A stretch of DNA of 53,868 nt. Source: Trebouxia sp. TZW2008 (taxonomy: Eukaryota; Chlorophyta; Trebouxiophyceae; Trebouxiales; Trebouxiaceae). Positions 1-12,785 of the stretch are shown piece by piece. The notes beneath the pieces are model-generated. The model worked only from the letters and a program-made list of their open reading frames with translations. It was not told the origin of the DNA and did no database searches. The stretch's first letter is position 1; each line of letters begins with the position of its first letter. The stretch covers positions 1 through 53,868 of the forward strand of contig BDIU01000391.1 in the NCBI GenBank assembly GCA_002118135.1, in the 5' to 3' direction. The translations under genes and the position numbers were made by a program.

Positions 1-751
1 GTCAGTAATCTAACATGTTTGCTGCAGGCAACAGTGCTGGAGCAAGCAGCAATTTGATCAGAGATTTGACTGGCAATTGTGACACTGCGTGATAGCTGAG
101 CTGGCTGTGAATGCTGCAGATCAAGCTGAGCTGGATCAGCCTGTTCAGGACCCAGAAACATTGGCTGCAGCTGGGCAGTGGCATAACATCAGGCACATGA
201 TACAAGGCATGATGCAGAACCAAACTCAGAGACTAGCTCAGTGGCAGTGCCACCGCTTGCTGCAAACATGCCACTTGTGCTGCTGGACATTGCTGTCATT
301 GCGCTGCGGCACAGTGTGGATTATTATGCCCAAATGACCATTGCACCACTGACAGCTACTTGTACATGAGTGCACATGCGTTGCATAGCTTGTGCCTGAT
401 TTGTCTGTGTCGCGCTCAGAGGTGGCCACTTCTGGTTAGGTGATGGACACAGACTGATGTTGCTGACATGAGCTGTGCAACACTTGTTGCAGACTGCAGC
501 AAAGCCTGAGTGTGAATACACCTATCAGCTGGTCCAGATCAACACGCCTCATGCAATCAGCCTATGTGTCTAGCATTGGTGCAGTAGATAGTGCCAATAT
601 GGACCACTTCAATTTGCATCTCAGACCTGCCCACAAACAGAGTCTGGTCATACTGCTGATGCTTCAGTTTCTTGCTCTGAAACTAGCATGCTTTTGCTCA
701 AGTACTCAAACCCGGGCAGCACAACAAAGCGATTTTGCGCTTGACTGACTG
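1..751. other. no gene recognised (3' flank of SET gene)
   Basis: Only short open frames occur here on both strands and none shows a family motif or a convincing exon with splice sites. It lies just downstream of the stop codon of the minus-strand SET-domain gene, so it probably holds that gene's 3' untranslated region and intergenic sequence. I cannot exclude an exon of a gene lying mostly outside the window. Confidence 0.4.
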
Positions 752-3700
752 TCATTTGACAGAAGTTGCTGTTCGACTTGAGCCATATTGCAAAGCACAT
801 TTGTGCAACAGCTGCTTGGTGCTGATCCTGAATTGAGTAGCTGTTGCTTGCCTTGCGTTGCAGTTTGCCCCCTGCTGAAGGCTTTGCAAATCTGAGATGT
901 CTGCTGCAAGTGTTGTAGGTTTTGAAGCAATGGCCTCCTTACAGAAGTCTTGCAAGACCTGCAAACAACTGGTGAAGCATTGGACAGGAGCAAATGTGAT
1001 GCATTGTTGCACGTCAAAGGCATGCAACCTTGTTTGAGACCAGTCATGGCTGCGCATACCCAAGGCTGACTAAGTGGAGCAGTCCTGAAGCTGTATGCAA
1101 AGCATTGATGACCAAATCTGCTTGCAAGCGGGCTTCACAAGCAGCTGTGTGACCGACATGACTCTTGAGAAAAGCAAGAACCTTGCACAGAGCTTTTTAT
1201 TACAAGGATTGCTAAAATTGAGTTGTGCATGTTTGCATTTGCAAAAGATACAACGTCAGCACCTGCGCATCAAGGAAGTGCGGGTGAGTGGCAGTAACAT
1301 ACCTCAAGGACTTGCTGCTCAGTTTGCCACCCAGCCCCAGCCCCAGGTTGGACTTCAAAGGCAGACCTCAAGCTTTGTAGTGTTGAGGCTGACCAGCCTT
1401 CAGCTCTGAGTTGCGCCTGCAATGGAGGAAACAGTGACGACGTGTTGAGAGTGCGTTGAGGTCGCCTTAGTGCTTGACTTGCCTGGGATTGTGGATTACA
1501 TTCAAGTCATTGGCGCTTTTTGCAAGTGAGGGATGCATCTGTGGTCTTGAGATACATTGAGCGCGGTTGCTGCAAGTCTGAATTGAGCCAGCAGATCAGG
1601 TACCTAGTTGCTATTGACTACTCTCATGTACACAGATGATCAAAGGATGCCAGCAAGAATTGAACATGCAGTGCAAGTTTGATACTACACAAGGGGTTGC
1701 AGCGTTTGCAGAGATTGATGTTTTGTACAGGCCAAGCTACTTGTCTGAGGACAGTAACTGACTCTTCTGCTCCAGCAGAAATAGAGCTGACTGCGCATCT
1801 AAACTACATTGGCAAAGTGCAGGCCTCAGAATTGACCTACCTTCTCAAGAGTCGCAGCACGATGGCTTGCTGCAAAAGCTCCAGCCCAGTCTGATGAAAC
1901 ATATCCTTGAGATTCGGCGAATTGGAGCAAATTTGCGGTGTAGAAGTCATGCACATTGTTTTCCTCCACAAAGCCGTAGAAATTGAGCAAGTCCTCATTA
2001 TTTTTGTCACCATATGAATGAAACACCTGCGTTGACACACACATCAAGTCCATGCAACACTAGCAGTGTAAGATGAATGCTTCCTTACCATGTGTACTGT
2101 TTGACAGGCCAAAGGCATGAGCAACTACATGAAAACTCAACTAGCGTTCCTTGCCTTGATGCTGAGTAATGAAAGTGGAAGCCTAAGTTCCTGCAGCAAA
2201 GCGCTGACATGCTGACAGTAGCACTCGCCATCTATAGCACCACATACATGTTCTCTGCTGCTGTAGTTGCAAGAACGCTTGACAAAATATCAAAGTCAGA
2301 CAAGGATAATTTGCAGCGTGAATAGCTACAGTCACATAAGACAGCTCAGTGCAGCATCACCCTTTGGTTGACGGTCATTATTGTGGCAAACAAGCAATGC
2401 AGCGCTACCAGCAGCAGACACCATTACATGTTATATATTATTCATTAATATGCGCTGCAATGTGCTTTGATTTGAGTTATGACAGCTTACCTCTTGACCA
2501 GCACTGAAATTTTCATATAAAACGCACTTGATTGTATTGCTGAGCCTGCTGGCTTCCATGCAACCCTGCAAAACAATTTACATGTGTGCTGGACTTGCAG
2601 TCACCATGCTGACGCCCAATGTTGACGCTAACTGTGCCAGAACCTGGTCAAATGCAGATGGCAATAGCGTGATCATCGGCACCATATTGACATGTGTATC
2701 AGCAGAAGACAAGGTTGTTGCAAGCGTGAATTGCAAGATTGCAGCGAAGTGTGAAACAGTAGCATCAGACTACCGCCGTGCTTGCCACAAACACAGGTGA
2801 TAGATTTCAAAGAACAAGACTCAAACCTGACCGGTGGATCTGTGGTTGATGAGATCTATGACTGGTAGCAAGGACATCTCAAAGTCACCATCCTTGCCCC
2901 ACAATTGCTGTATCCACACAGCCATCATGCATGCCACAAACCCTACCCAAGTGTAATATGCTGCCTGCATTGGCAATGAGCTGCTGAGGTGTATTGCAGC
3001 AGAAATTATGTTGACTTGCAAGGTTCAAGCAGTCCTTTAAGTAAGCAGCTGATTGCAACATTTTGCAGGAGCTTGCCCTCATCCTGTAGCTGTGATTCTT
3101 GTCACGGCTAGTGGTATCACTAGTTATTTCACACATCAAGATGCTGGCTGTACACCTGAGAACCAACGCATGATTAAGCGCTCTTTCACCTGAGGACTGT
3201 GTTTCCAGCTTTTCACCAAGGGTAGGCGGAATAGGACTGTAGCAAGCATGGCTGTGAGGCCAAGGCCCAGTGCATTGAAGAAGCCTGCACCAAGAGGAAC
3301 ATGTCAGTGCATTGTCTGTGCTGTGCCATTCTTTGGCACTTTTGCAAGGTCACAACTCTCCAAGAGAAACACCAAGCCAATGACAAGCACAAACCAAATT
3401 ATTGGACACCCTTGCTGTGGTTGAGAGAAGGTATAAGTTTAGCACCCTTGATGGCCTTAGCAGGAAGCATAAATAGCGAGGCATGTGCATTGCAGGGCAG
3501 AGCAGAGCAAGGCTAAAGCAGAGCAAGCTGTATTTGCAATCCAAGGACAGGCCAAAATTCAGCACTGCCACATTGGGCAAGTAGGACAAGACAAGAGCAG
3601 GGCAGGACAAACTGTCCTTTGCCCTCCAAGGGCAATTGCCTTCATGACCTGATCAGCTAAATCTTGCCCTAACACGACCTTTTTTGATACCATGTGTCAT

Positions 3701-5160
3701 CTGATTCGTTTAAAGTACGCACAGTCGTTATTAGCAAGAAGCATGGCATACCCAGTCTTGTTGGCCCAGCAAAGGACCTACTGATGACTATCTCATGAGC
3801 CCAGATCAGGTCTTCAGTAGTGATCTGCATTTGAGATATCAATGGCGCATTTTGTACTGCAAGGATGTCCTTCTTCAAGTCTGACTGCTGTTGCTTGACC
3901 TGCAGTCACATCACAGTGCTTGCATAGCTAATCTGCATGCATTGTATGATGTACTACATTTGTGTGCTTTCCTGACAGTTCATCATCATATGCCATCAAG
4001 TGTGGGACTAGACTGTTTGCATTTTTGAGATTTTCAATATGCAAATGCTTGACAGCTGCAGGTAACTGCATTTATACTAGACATACAGGCCAGGATTGTC
4101 TGCAGCTGTCAGACAATCTTGGTGTGCGTGTCCAGTATGCATGAAGTACAATGCATAGTTCAAGACGGTTTCTGTTTGCACACAAACTCGCAAGACCCCG
4201 AATGACATGTGTCTGATGTTGTAGAGCCACAATGACAGACTCAAGCTGATGCATGCCAGAAGTATAGCACAGTTGTCTTGCAAATCCAGTGAAAGCACGC
4301 AATATTTGCACTTGAAATTGTATCATTGTCCATTCAGCTGTATGTGGGCAAGCTTACCAAAGATTCCTAGAACGGATGTTACAGACCTGTGCCTTGAGCT
4401 GTTCACCAGGCATTGTGCCTGTTTGTAACTCATCCATCTCTGCCTTGCTCCAATATTGCAAGCTGTCAAAAGTGGTGGGCAGGGTCTGTATCCATGGATC
4501 AAACTTTGATGCAGGGCCTTGCTTCACTTCTTGTAGCAATAGAAGAGCAACTTGCATGTGCCTGCACAACAGGGCTGCAGCTGAGGATTGCGCTGATAAT
4601 CAGCTGTGCTCTGCCAGTTCAGCATATGACACATTTGTTGTTAGCATTGAGGATGTTGCCCTGCAGGTCTGTGCTGTCTTACTGGCTGCATGCGTCCCAA
4701 GCCTCTGCAGGGACCAAGTCAGGGAAAGGTGTCTTCTGCTTGTTAATGACAGCCAAGCTGTTTTCTCGGGTCATGGTGACGACTACAGATCCTGGTGTGG
4801 TATCTTGCTGGGAAAGTAGACCTCTGACTGCAAGCTCATCTCCTGATGCCAGTTTTGAGCTGTCAATGCCTGCTTTACTCGCCCAAGCCAGCAACTCAGC
4901 GGACGAAGAGCCTGCACATAGAGCTGGAAAGGTTGCAGTCCCAGCACTCACAAAATAGCAGAGTCACGCCAGATCTAGAATACAGGTCAAGTCTGACTAT
5001 AGCAGATACAGGTCTCATGTAGGGCGTCGGGAAATTGAATGCACGCACATCAATCACCTGACAATGCGAAGCTCAGATGCTCTGCCGCGTCAGCACTTCG
5101 GCCGAGACCTCCTGATCCTAGACACACGGTCAACAGACACAGGGCTCGTATGTTCCGCAT
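752..5160 (-). CDS. SET-domain protein methyltransferase (Rubisco LSMT/SETD-like)
   Basis: Probable lysine (or histidine) protein methyltransferase of the Rubisco-LSMT/SETD3/SETD6 class. Supported exons: 5160-5049 (ATG and hydrophobic N-terminus), 4911-4683, 4561-4387, 3899-3752, 2907-2832, 2026-1841, 1412-1300 and 958-752 (stop). The first four join in phase. Family signatures in order: ELLAWASKAGI with RGLLSQQD (N-SET); FDPWIQTLP with QYWSKAEMDELQTGT; EDLIWAHEIVISRSF; SLLPVIDLINHRS, the NH cofactor motif; VFHSYGDKNNEDLLNFYGF, with the SYG tyrosine and YGF end of SET; and the LSMT substrate-binding part with KPTTLAADISDLQSL and QFRISTKQLL. An exon around 2777-2697 (LQFTLATTLSSAD) may supply the missing SET strand, but its phase does not fit neatly. 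The exon between 1841 and 1412 is unresolved. The N-terminus MRNIRALCLLTVCLGSGGLG looks like a secretory signal peptide. Family confident; exact exon set and substrate are not. Confidence 0.8.
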
Positions 5161-5297
5161 GCTGGTCAAACCACAGCAGCTACTAGTCGTGTGTGAGCAC
5201 GAGTTTGAAATGAGACACGTTCTGTGATCGTGTGAGGCTCGTCTAGCGTCTCGCAATGTCCTGGATTGCGGTTAGGTCAGGGGGAGAGCTTTATTCA

Positions 5298-5322
5298 AAG
5301 AGAGAGACAGAGAGAGAGAGCG
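5298..5322. repeat. GA-rich simple repeat
   Basis: A short run of AG dinucleotides interrupted by a single C, about 140 bases upstream of the SET-gene ATG. Purine tracts like this are common near promoters; no further function can be read from it. Confidence 0.7.
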
Positions 5323-5641
5323 GTTTTACATCAAACTCGCAGGGCAGACTGGCTTACGATGAAGAAGCGCGGGAGTTCTGAATGGTCAGACGTGAATCAC
5401 CATGTGCAGCACAACTGTTTTACAGCCTCGACATTTAATGCAGGCAGCAAGATGGCAGACAGTAGAGATTTGTGACAGCTATTTCATCATTGCCGCCATT
5501 GAGCACATTCAACCGTGTCTAGGCATGATCCCTTTGTCGTCTACAGTAAGTGTATGCGCTTCACAAGGCTCATGACCAATCACAATCATCCATTTTGAGC
5601 AAAAATAGCCATGAATGGGGAAGGTGGAATCTGGCCCAACA

Positions 5642-5815
5642 ATGAGCACTCCTGACAAAGCAGAAGCTGAGCAGCACCTGCTTGTCGCAAAGCAAAAGCT
5701 GCTCCTGCAACTTGTTGATCAAGAGTTGTTCGTGCAAATCATAGGCAACCCTTTCCATGCTGCTTTTGTCAGGCAGTCAGCATTGGCTGGATCAAGCAGC
5801 CTTGACTACGGATGA
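5642..5815 (+). CDS. short unassigned open frame
   Basis: A 57-codon frame from ATG to stop, beginning MSTPDKAEAEQHLLVAKQK and rich in Leu, Gln and charged residues in its first half, which could form a helix. It sits alone in a gap between two minus-strand genes and shows no family motif. It may be a small gene, an exon of an unrecognised gene, or chance. Confidence 0.15.
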   Translation: MSTPDKAEAEQHLLVAKQKLLLQLVDQELFVQIIGNPFHAAFVRQSALAGSSSLDYG

Positions 5816-6729
5816 ATGAGCTGAGCTGAGCTGGATTCCGTACCCAATAGTGAGCCAATAAGGGACTCCCCTGCACGTAGGACATTGCCAATTGCAACAT
5901 ACTTGTCTGGCGCACCATCTGTATCAGAACTTTAATTATGCAAAGATCAGCCGACTGCACAGTGGCAGAATGCGCTTCACCAGAGCACGAGACAAATACA
6001 AACTCTGGCCATCATGCTGGCTCTATGCTATACAACAGAGCAGTCGAGGCATACATGTTGCTGCTCAAAGACATGTTCAAAAGCACTTTGAAGATCACTT
6101 TACAAATCTGATTTTCACAAGTAATGACAGCATTTAAGCTCATTCTATTTGGCTTACCTGCCAAAGATCATTGTCTGCAACCAGGATGAGCCTGACTTGC
6201 ATGCACTGGACAGGGCTGTTGGAAAGCGCCTTGCTGTTTGCCACTGTCATCAGCGTGGCGCAACCTGTCTGCACAGATCAAGCCATCAATCAATATTGGC
6301 AAAACACGCTCCTGCGTTCATGATTCATGACTGTGCAGCTTATCAAAAAAATCAGCAGGGCAACAGGCCTGCCCATGACAGAGAGTCACTCTGAGCAGTC
6401 AACATAAAAACAGAGCATGACTTTTGAGCTGCAGTGCACCACAACATGTGAAATCGGTGTGCAAAGTTTTGCAGGGAAGCAGTTTGCCCAAGAATTGTTG
6501 TCACATCAGCAGCACATTCAAAGGTTTGCATGCTTGCAAAGCCAATGCTGCAAAATCACAAAGGATGTGCGCAGACAAGTCAAGTAACAACCTGTAATCT
6601 GAAGTTAGCAAGGCAGAATACCAAAAGCATGTTTTGGGTCAAGAAGAGCACTAAAGTTGCAATGAGCAACGATGCTGCAATGTACATGCTGTCAAGATCC
6701 TGTCTCCTGACCAGCAGATCAAGCTTTGC

Positions 6730-8287
6730 TTATGGAGCAATACTCTTGGCAGCATCAGGCGCGACAACTTCAACAGCAGCATCAGCTGCAACATCTCTGG
6801 TTCCCTGACTGACTTCAGGACTGGCCTGAGGCTTGGGGCTTGGACTGAGCCTAATGCCTGTTGCAAGCGCAGGGCTTGAAGAGGCAATGGGCATGGGTGA
6901 TGCTCTGACTTGTGAAGGAGCTCTGACTGTTGGGCTTGTTCTAGAGTCTGGAGCAGTCTCAGTGCTAGCAGAGGGTCTCAGCCCTGGAGAGGCTTTGACA
7001 CTAGGACTGACTGTTGGCTCTGGAATAGCCCTGGGGCTCGGGGATGCCCTTGGGCCTGAAACTGCCCTTGGACTTGGACTAGCGCTGAGGCGTGCAACAG
7101 CAAAGGACTTTGAATCACTGTTAGCACAGGGCAATGATTGCTGCCGCTGATTTGGTAGGGCTGGCTGCTTGCCTTGATGTGAATGCAGCTGTTGAAGCTG
7201 CTTGCCTTGCTGTGAATGCAGCTGTTGAAGCTGCTTTTGCAGCTGCATGATGTCATTGGAGGCAGTTGAGCGCAGCGTAACGGCAGGCAGGCCGCTGCCA
7301 CTCTTTTCAAGACTTGCTTGACTGTCTTGAGGCTTAGCAATTGCAGGTCCAGTTTCAAGCAATTGAAAGGGCTCTGCAGATTTGCCAACTGGCGCTGCAT
7401 TGGTGGAAGTCGTCCGCATGGCAGGCGATGAGGTAGCAGCAACAGTTGGCGGAGGGAGACTTGGCTGTGTGCGTGGGGATGCGCTGCTTCTATGTCTGTC
7501 CCAGAGGCTCTGCTTGGCTCTCATGATTGCCTCAGAGCCTGATCTGGAGTCGTGCAAGGCAGACAGCATCTGTGTGGAGTGAGGGCTTACTGGCAAGCGG
7601 GAAGGTGCTTGATGCAGTGCACCTGAGCCCCAGCTTTGACCACTAGTTGTCCTAGACGGAGCTTTCCTGTCCGCTTGCTTGGTGCCCAGCTCTTCCTCAG
7701 GTCCACTGGACAACCTGCACATAAGTAACATCTCAGTGTAGCATTCACTGAGGAACTTTGCCACACAGTAGAGCAATACCTTGCAGACAAATGATGCCTG
7801 ATGATCACTAGGATACAGGGACAGCTTGCAAGGTTGCTTGGTGCATGTCTGCATGACTTAGAGCCATGACTGCAGCAGTTCTAAGCATCAGCAGCAATGT
7901 CACCTTGAAGGTTGCCTGTCTGGCACTGTATGGCGCTGGGGCTTCAGCTGAGGCACGCCAGCATGCCTGGGATTTGAGAACACTGTGTCGCTGCTGCCAG
8001 CCAGCACTGGGGACTCTGAATGCCTCTTGGGCGAGCTGGGACACTCTGCAGGCGAAGCCTCTGCTGCTGCAAGGGATTGCGCAGACCCCTGCAGGGACAA
8101 AGCTGGGGACTTGTGCAAAGCAGGGACTGATCCCTGCAATGATGGCTGCCGATGAGATGGTGACAACCTGCCTTGACTCAGTACATTGCCTGCTTCTGGT
8201 GATGCTGTACTCTTGTATTTGGTTGCAGCATTTGCAGCACTCTGGCTAAAGGGGCCTTGTGGCTGGGGCATCAATCGCTGCTTCTGC

Positions 8288-8321
<34 letters not shown>

Positions 8322-11300
8322 CCTGCTGAGCCCTGTTCTGCTTTTGCACAGCTTCCAAGCGAGCAAGCTGCATCTGCAGAAAAGACTGTAGGTGCCCTGA
8401 CTGCTGCTCTGAAGGCATCCGCTGAGAGTGCATCTGACCTATGTCTTGCTGCTGTGCATACAATTGCCCATGACTCCCAGCTGATGGTGTGTCAGACTGC
8501 CTTGGTGCAGACAAGGGCTGTTGCTGGACGCCTGTTGGTGCAGAGTGTGACAGCTCTTTTGTCTCAGACTGCAACTGCCCTGTACTTTGATTCCCTGGCT
8601 GCCGGCTGCCGTATGCATGCAGTCCTGATGCAGACTTCTGTAACCTTGGTGACTCTTGACGCCCGCCCTGCGATGCTGATGACTTTGGCTCAGGAGATAG
8701 CATCCTGGGCAGACTCTGCTGTTGCTGAGTTTGCCGTTGCTGTTGCTGCTGCTGCTGCTGTTGCCTCTGCTGCAGAGAATTGCTGTCAAAGCCCAGGGCA
8801 TCTGCTTCATCAGCAAGCGCTGTGCTGGCAGCAGGCTGGGGCTTGCTCATGGCTTCTTGTTGATATAGCTGGCTGAGCAGGTCTTTGGCGCCAGCCTTTG
8901 CCCTGACCATAGGGAGTGAGGTAGTTATTGGCATAGGTGAGACGCCGCCCTGCAGCATGCATTTACTGTCAAAAGCTCAGCATAGAATACTTGGCATCAT
9001 GCATCACCGACCTTGATAGGTGATCTTGATTGAGTACAAGCAAGACAAGCAAAGCAAAGCAGGTTGAAATCCTTGATGCTTCACAAAACGGTTTTTGCAG
9101 TCAATAATGCAGGATTGCAATGTTGATTGTTGTGTTTGTTTTGGGTGTGAGGGGTTTCTTTCATAAAGAAGCATCGTGCATGGTCAGTTGTGCGGCAATG
9201 ACTTTAGCCTTATGCTGTCATTGGCATGAGCAAGCTGTCATGCACTACTGCCAGGTGCAAATCATGCAAGCCAAGAATGACTCAGGCCCACCTGCTTGTC
9301 ATGACCCTGTAGTTTCTGCTGTCCAAGAAGCCTGTCTTGCACTGCTCGCAGCTCAGCCCTGACTGAATCTCCCTGATCAGCAGGCATGCCATGTGATAGT
9401 GATGCCAGCCTAGATAGCTGGCTGAGCTGCTGTGACTGCAATGCTGTCAGGTTTGGCTGACGTGCAGTACCCATATGCAACTGTCCATACAATTTCGGTC
9501 GCTCTAAGTCCTGCTCAAGACTGCTGGCAGATGACAGCAAGTGCTGCTGAGCTGGAGATTGAACCCTTGACATGGGAGGGAACTGCTGAGGCGACCTCAG
9601 TTGCTGAAAAGACTGACTTTGAGGCTGGTGCTGCACCTGCTTCTGTGACTGTATAAGTGACTGCCCCTGCAGCTTTTGCAGATCTCCCTGCAGTCGATGG
9701 ACATGACTCTGTGCTTGCGCATGATGCCTCTGCCCTGCAGCCTGTTTTGAAAAGCTTTCCTGCTGTCGAGCAGCAAGATCCTGCTTGCTGTGGTTTGATG
9801 CTGATGTGTGGTCATGACTGTCCATGCTTGATTGTGATCCAAGCGCAGAACTGCCGGCACTGCTGTCATCTGAGGCAAGCTTCTGCATTTGTGCGTCATC
9901 TGATTGCTGACTGCGCATCTGCTGCTGCTGCATAGACACATCTTGGGCTGACTGCTGAGCCTGTTGATGCCATGCACGCTGGTGTTGCAGAAGAGCATGC
10001 TGTCGCTGCTGGGTCTCAAAATCAGATCTGTGCTGAGGTGACCTGGTCTGTGGCATTGCAAACGGCTCAGCAGGCCTCTGCAAATATTGCTGTTGGACAA
10101 GTTGGTCTCCGCTATGACTGGCGTCACCAGGTTGGTTTATGGCAGGAGTTGCAGCGGACACATCACTCTGAGAGCGTGAAGGCAGCATCTGATCTCCCTG
10201 CAAATTCTGCTTGTTTGGCTGTCCATGCATGTCTTTAAAGCTATGAAGCTGTGGATCACTTGCTGGCCTGTCCGCCTGAATGGTGTTTGCTTCATCTTGC
10301 CTGTAGCCTTGGGTCTGTGCTGGCAAGCCGTTAAGCTTCTGTCCTGGCTTTTGTACTGCCTGTTGAAGCTGCTGCCGCAACATTTGCTGTTGGTCAGCGC
10401 GTGTGCGCCACTGTATGACAGTGCCTTTGAAGTTTTGCAGCGCTTCAGGCCCCATTAGATGCTTTGTTGTCACTGCAAATTGTGCTAGTTTGGCTGGCGG
10501 CAGACATCCAGGCGCAAACTCATCAGCCAGAAGACGCATGTTGCGGAAGTTCGATTTCTGGATGTCTGTCATGGCTGCGCTTGCAGAGCTGTGCACAGTA
10601 GGCCCTGAAGCTGCACTGGCAAGCACTGCAGGCCGTTCTTGCACCTGCAGCATGACCAGCACAGCTGACGTGCCCATAAGACCAAGTCTCAGAGGTTCAC
10701 AGGTTCACATGCACATGACCTGCTGCACCTGCTGACAGGAACCATCTACATGCATTTGAAGCTTCATGCAGCCCAGAAACAACGCAGGAAACTGATACCT
10801 GTCTGGAGGGATCCTGAATTCTGAGCTGTGCAGCAGGTGCTTGAAAGCCGCCAAGACTGCTGGATGACTCGTGGCACTCCAGACTCGTCATGTCAGTCAC
10901 ATCTGGCTGAACTGCTGAATTGCTTTTGGAATCTTTCATAAATGATCCTACATTGCTGCCGTTGGAGGCTGACAGTTGTGGAAGGGGTGTGGCAGGCTTG
11001 CTTGTGCTTGCTGCTGTTACAACAGGCAGAAGCCCCATATTGTGCATGGACCTGATGAATGTCTTGACTCTTTTTGCTGGTCCAGCCAGGGCCTGCACAG
11101 CATCTCGCTTGATGGTTTTGAACTTGGGGGTTGAGCTGAGCTGCACTTAGTGATCACAAACAAGTTTGCTACAGGCAAGCAAGAACAAGTCATGGACATA
11201 CATCAGGCTGCTGAGCCAATGCGAAAGATAGCAAATTGTCCTTTGCCTCCTGCGCAAGGCTGAGCTCGGTAGCAGTGGGCTCACTTTGTGTTCTGACCTT

Positions 11301-11509
11301 CTGAAGGGCTGCAGGCAAATATTGTGTCTGATCTAGCCCAATGTGCGCGCAGCATTGCAGACGATGCAATTGTTGACCTAGATGCTGAGCACTGAAAGCA
11401 GCCTGGACCGCTTACCTTGTAGAGCGTATATTATACTGGCATTCCTGTCAAGGATCGCTTGCGCAGCTTGCTTGCGCTTACGACTTGCGGTTGCGCCTTC
11501 ATCGAGCAT
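6730..11509 (-). CDS. large Gln/Ser/Pro-rich nuclear-type protein, 1308 aa
   Basis: Six exons join in perfect phase: 11509-11416, 11308-11202, 11140-10799, 10644-9292, 8949-7904, 7714-6730 (stop). The N-terminus MLDEGATASRKRKQAAQAIL is basic. The next stretch (LDRNASIIYALQ, then DNLLSFALAQQPD) faintly resembles the SSXT/GIF helical domain of transcriptional coactivators; this is a weak, unverified likeness. The middle (about residues 180-980) is dominated by Gln, with poly-Q tracts encoded around 8277-8335 and 8715-8775. The C-terminal third carries many S-P-S/P-R type repeats (ASPSPRA and variants) that look like a disordered, phosphorylatable tail. The overall make-up suggests a transcription or chromatin cofactor. 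No catalytic domain is seen. A LINE fragment lies just upstream of the first exon. The gene is convincing; its function is unknown. Confidence 0.78.
8277..8335 (-). repeat. CAG/CTG tract encoding poly-Gln
   Basis: Near-continuous CTG-type triplets on the plus strand read as about 15 glutamines, with a few other residues, in the fifth exon of the Gln-rich gene. A second tract of the same kind lies at about 8715-8775. Both keep the frame, so length changes in whole triplets would be tolerated. Confidence 0.8.
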
Positions 11510-11639
11510 GGTCTTTGTTGGGTTCAAACTTGACAGGAGCTCGCGTGATCAGGAACGCCTGGCAAACAAACTTGCGCAACAAAGATGTTGACTGTCGTGC
11601 ATGTGGATCATCTGCTGCACATGGAACTGATTTCTCGCT

Positions 11640-11662
11640 AATTCGTTCATTCATTCATTGAA
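11640..11662. repeat. short ATTC repeat beyond LINE 3' end
   Basis: About four copies of ATTC lie just past the 3' end of the LINE (on its minus-strand orientation). Short tandem repeats often form the 3' tail of LINE insertions, so this may mark the insertion end; it is short enough to be chance. Confidence 0.4.
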
Positions 11663-11699
11663 TTTTAAGGTCGTTGGGGCCAGTAGGCAATCGACCAAC

Positions 11700-12785
11700 C
11701 TGCACAACTGCAAACCTAAATGTTCCATGCAGTACTAACTATGAAAGACAAAATTCTGACATGTAGTCAGATACCTAACAAAAAGTTTCTATGTCTAAAA
11801 CACTCTTTCATAAACTTTGCAACCACCTTAGGGTCATGCGTATTGAGAGAAGATGCCACAGAAGGAACAGGACCCCAAAAAATATTGTCAAACTTGGAAC
11901 GAATCAGAGAGTAAGCTGGGCAATCAAACAAGAAATGATGTTCATATCTTCAGCTGTGTGTAGGCTGCAAGCACAACACAATCTTTGTTCTCTAGGGATC
12001 TGTTGCTCCTTGGACACAAATCTACCTACATCAACTTGAAGACCATGGCAGGCACACCGAAAGTTTCTGGTCACTCTTCTGCTTTGAAAGCCTAAAGTCG
12101 CTTCCTGAGTGAGATGGCGAGCAATACAGGCTGCAATGCTCTGTATCGAATGACACTAGTGAGATCACTGCTATGGTATGCAGAAATGTAATCTACTTTT
12201 CTGTTTTCAATGATAGAGGTGACGTCTAACTCAAGCTGGACATTTAGGCATGTGTTTTGCTGCTGCAACCAATTTCTGACTTTATGTGTCTAAAACAAGT
12301 AACTGCTGTCTATGCTATCAAGAAAAGCAGACTTGACAAGGCGTGTATCAGACATCTTATGTGCACGATTGTGAAAACGCAGTATTTGCTGCCACCAGTG
12401 CAGACGTAAAGGAAAGCGCCCTGACTCAGCCAGAACATCCATGCTGGCGACATTATCTATGACGCCTATCAAATGCCGCAGAAACTGTCTATGAAGTTGT
12501 TCACCTAAATCACCAGCTTTCTCATCAACAGCCCAGACTTCGCAAAGCATAACTGAAGATAGGCAAAACCAAGGTGTCAAACAGGTGACATTGCATGCTG
12601 GGGTCATTGATGCATAACCGAGCACATGTGCGTCTCATGCTGTGCATGGCTTTCTTTGCTGCTGACACAAGTTTCTGCACCCCGTGTCTGGCATCCTTCT
12701 TTGCATGGAATTCAAAGCCCAGGTACTTGTATGAATTAATCCGGATCATCCCTGGCCAGGTGCTTCATCACCTGTTCAATTCGTA
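11700..12785 (-). mobile_element. 5'-truncated LINE retrotransposon, pseudogenic
   Basis: The minus strand encodes the C-terminal part of a non-LTR retrotransposon reverse transcriptase ORF. It starts near INSYKYLGFEF, followed by FDTLVLPIFSYA and, after a +1 frameshift near 12550, EVWAVDEKAGDLGEQLHR and FPLRLHWWQQILRFHNR. The distal part, broken by more stops and shifts, has a Cys-rich stretch and HHFLFDCPAYSLIRSKF, the usual LINE C-terminal motif, ending RHRNFLLGI at about 11780. The 5' end is cut off at about 12785, typical of incomplete target-primed insertion. ATTC repeats at about 11642-11660 lie beyond its 3' end. The element is dead and sits between the Gln-rich gene and the ATPase gene, transcribed in the same direction as the former. 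Confidence 0.85.

Larger units (their letters stand above)
5161..6729. other. intergenic, promoter side of SET gene
   Basis: About 1.6 kb between the start of the SET gene and the stop of the Gln-rich gene, both on the minus strand. The right end probably holds the 3' untranslated region of the Gln-rich gene and the left end the SET promoter. Apart from a GA-rich tract and one short plus-strand frame (5642-5815), I see no exon with a recognisable domain. Confidence 0.4.

Noticed and set aside
2528..2800. A 90-codon plus-strand frame starting with a hydrophobic segment.
   Set aside because: It lies opposite a probable SET-gene segment and inside that gene; no independent support.
6833..8876. 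Several Leu/Ala-rich plus-strand frames.
   Set aside because: They are antisense shadows of the Ser/Pro- and Gln-rich exons of the minus-strand gene.
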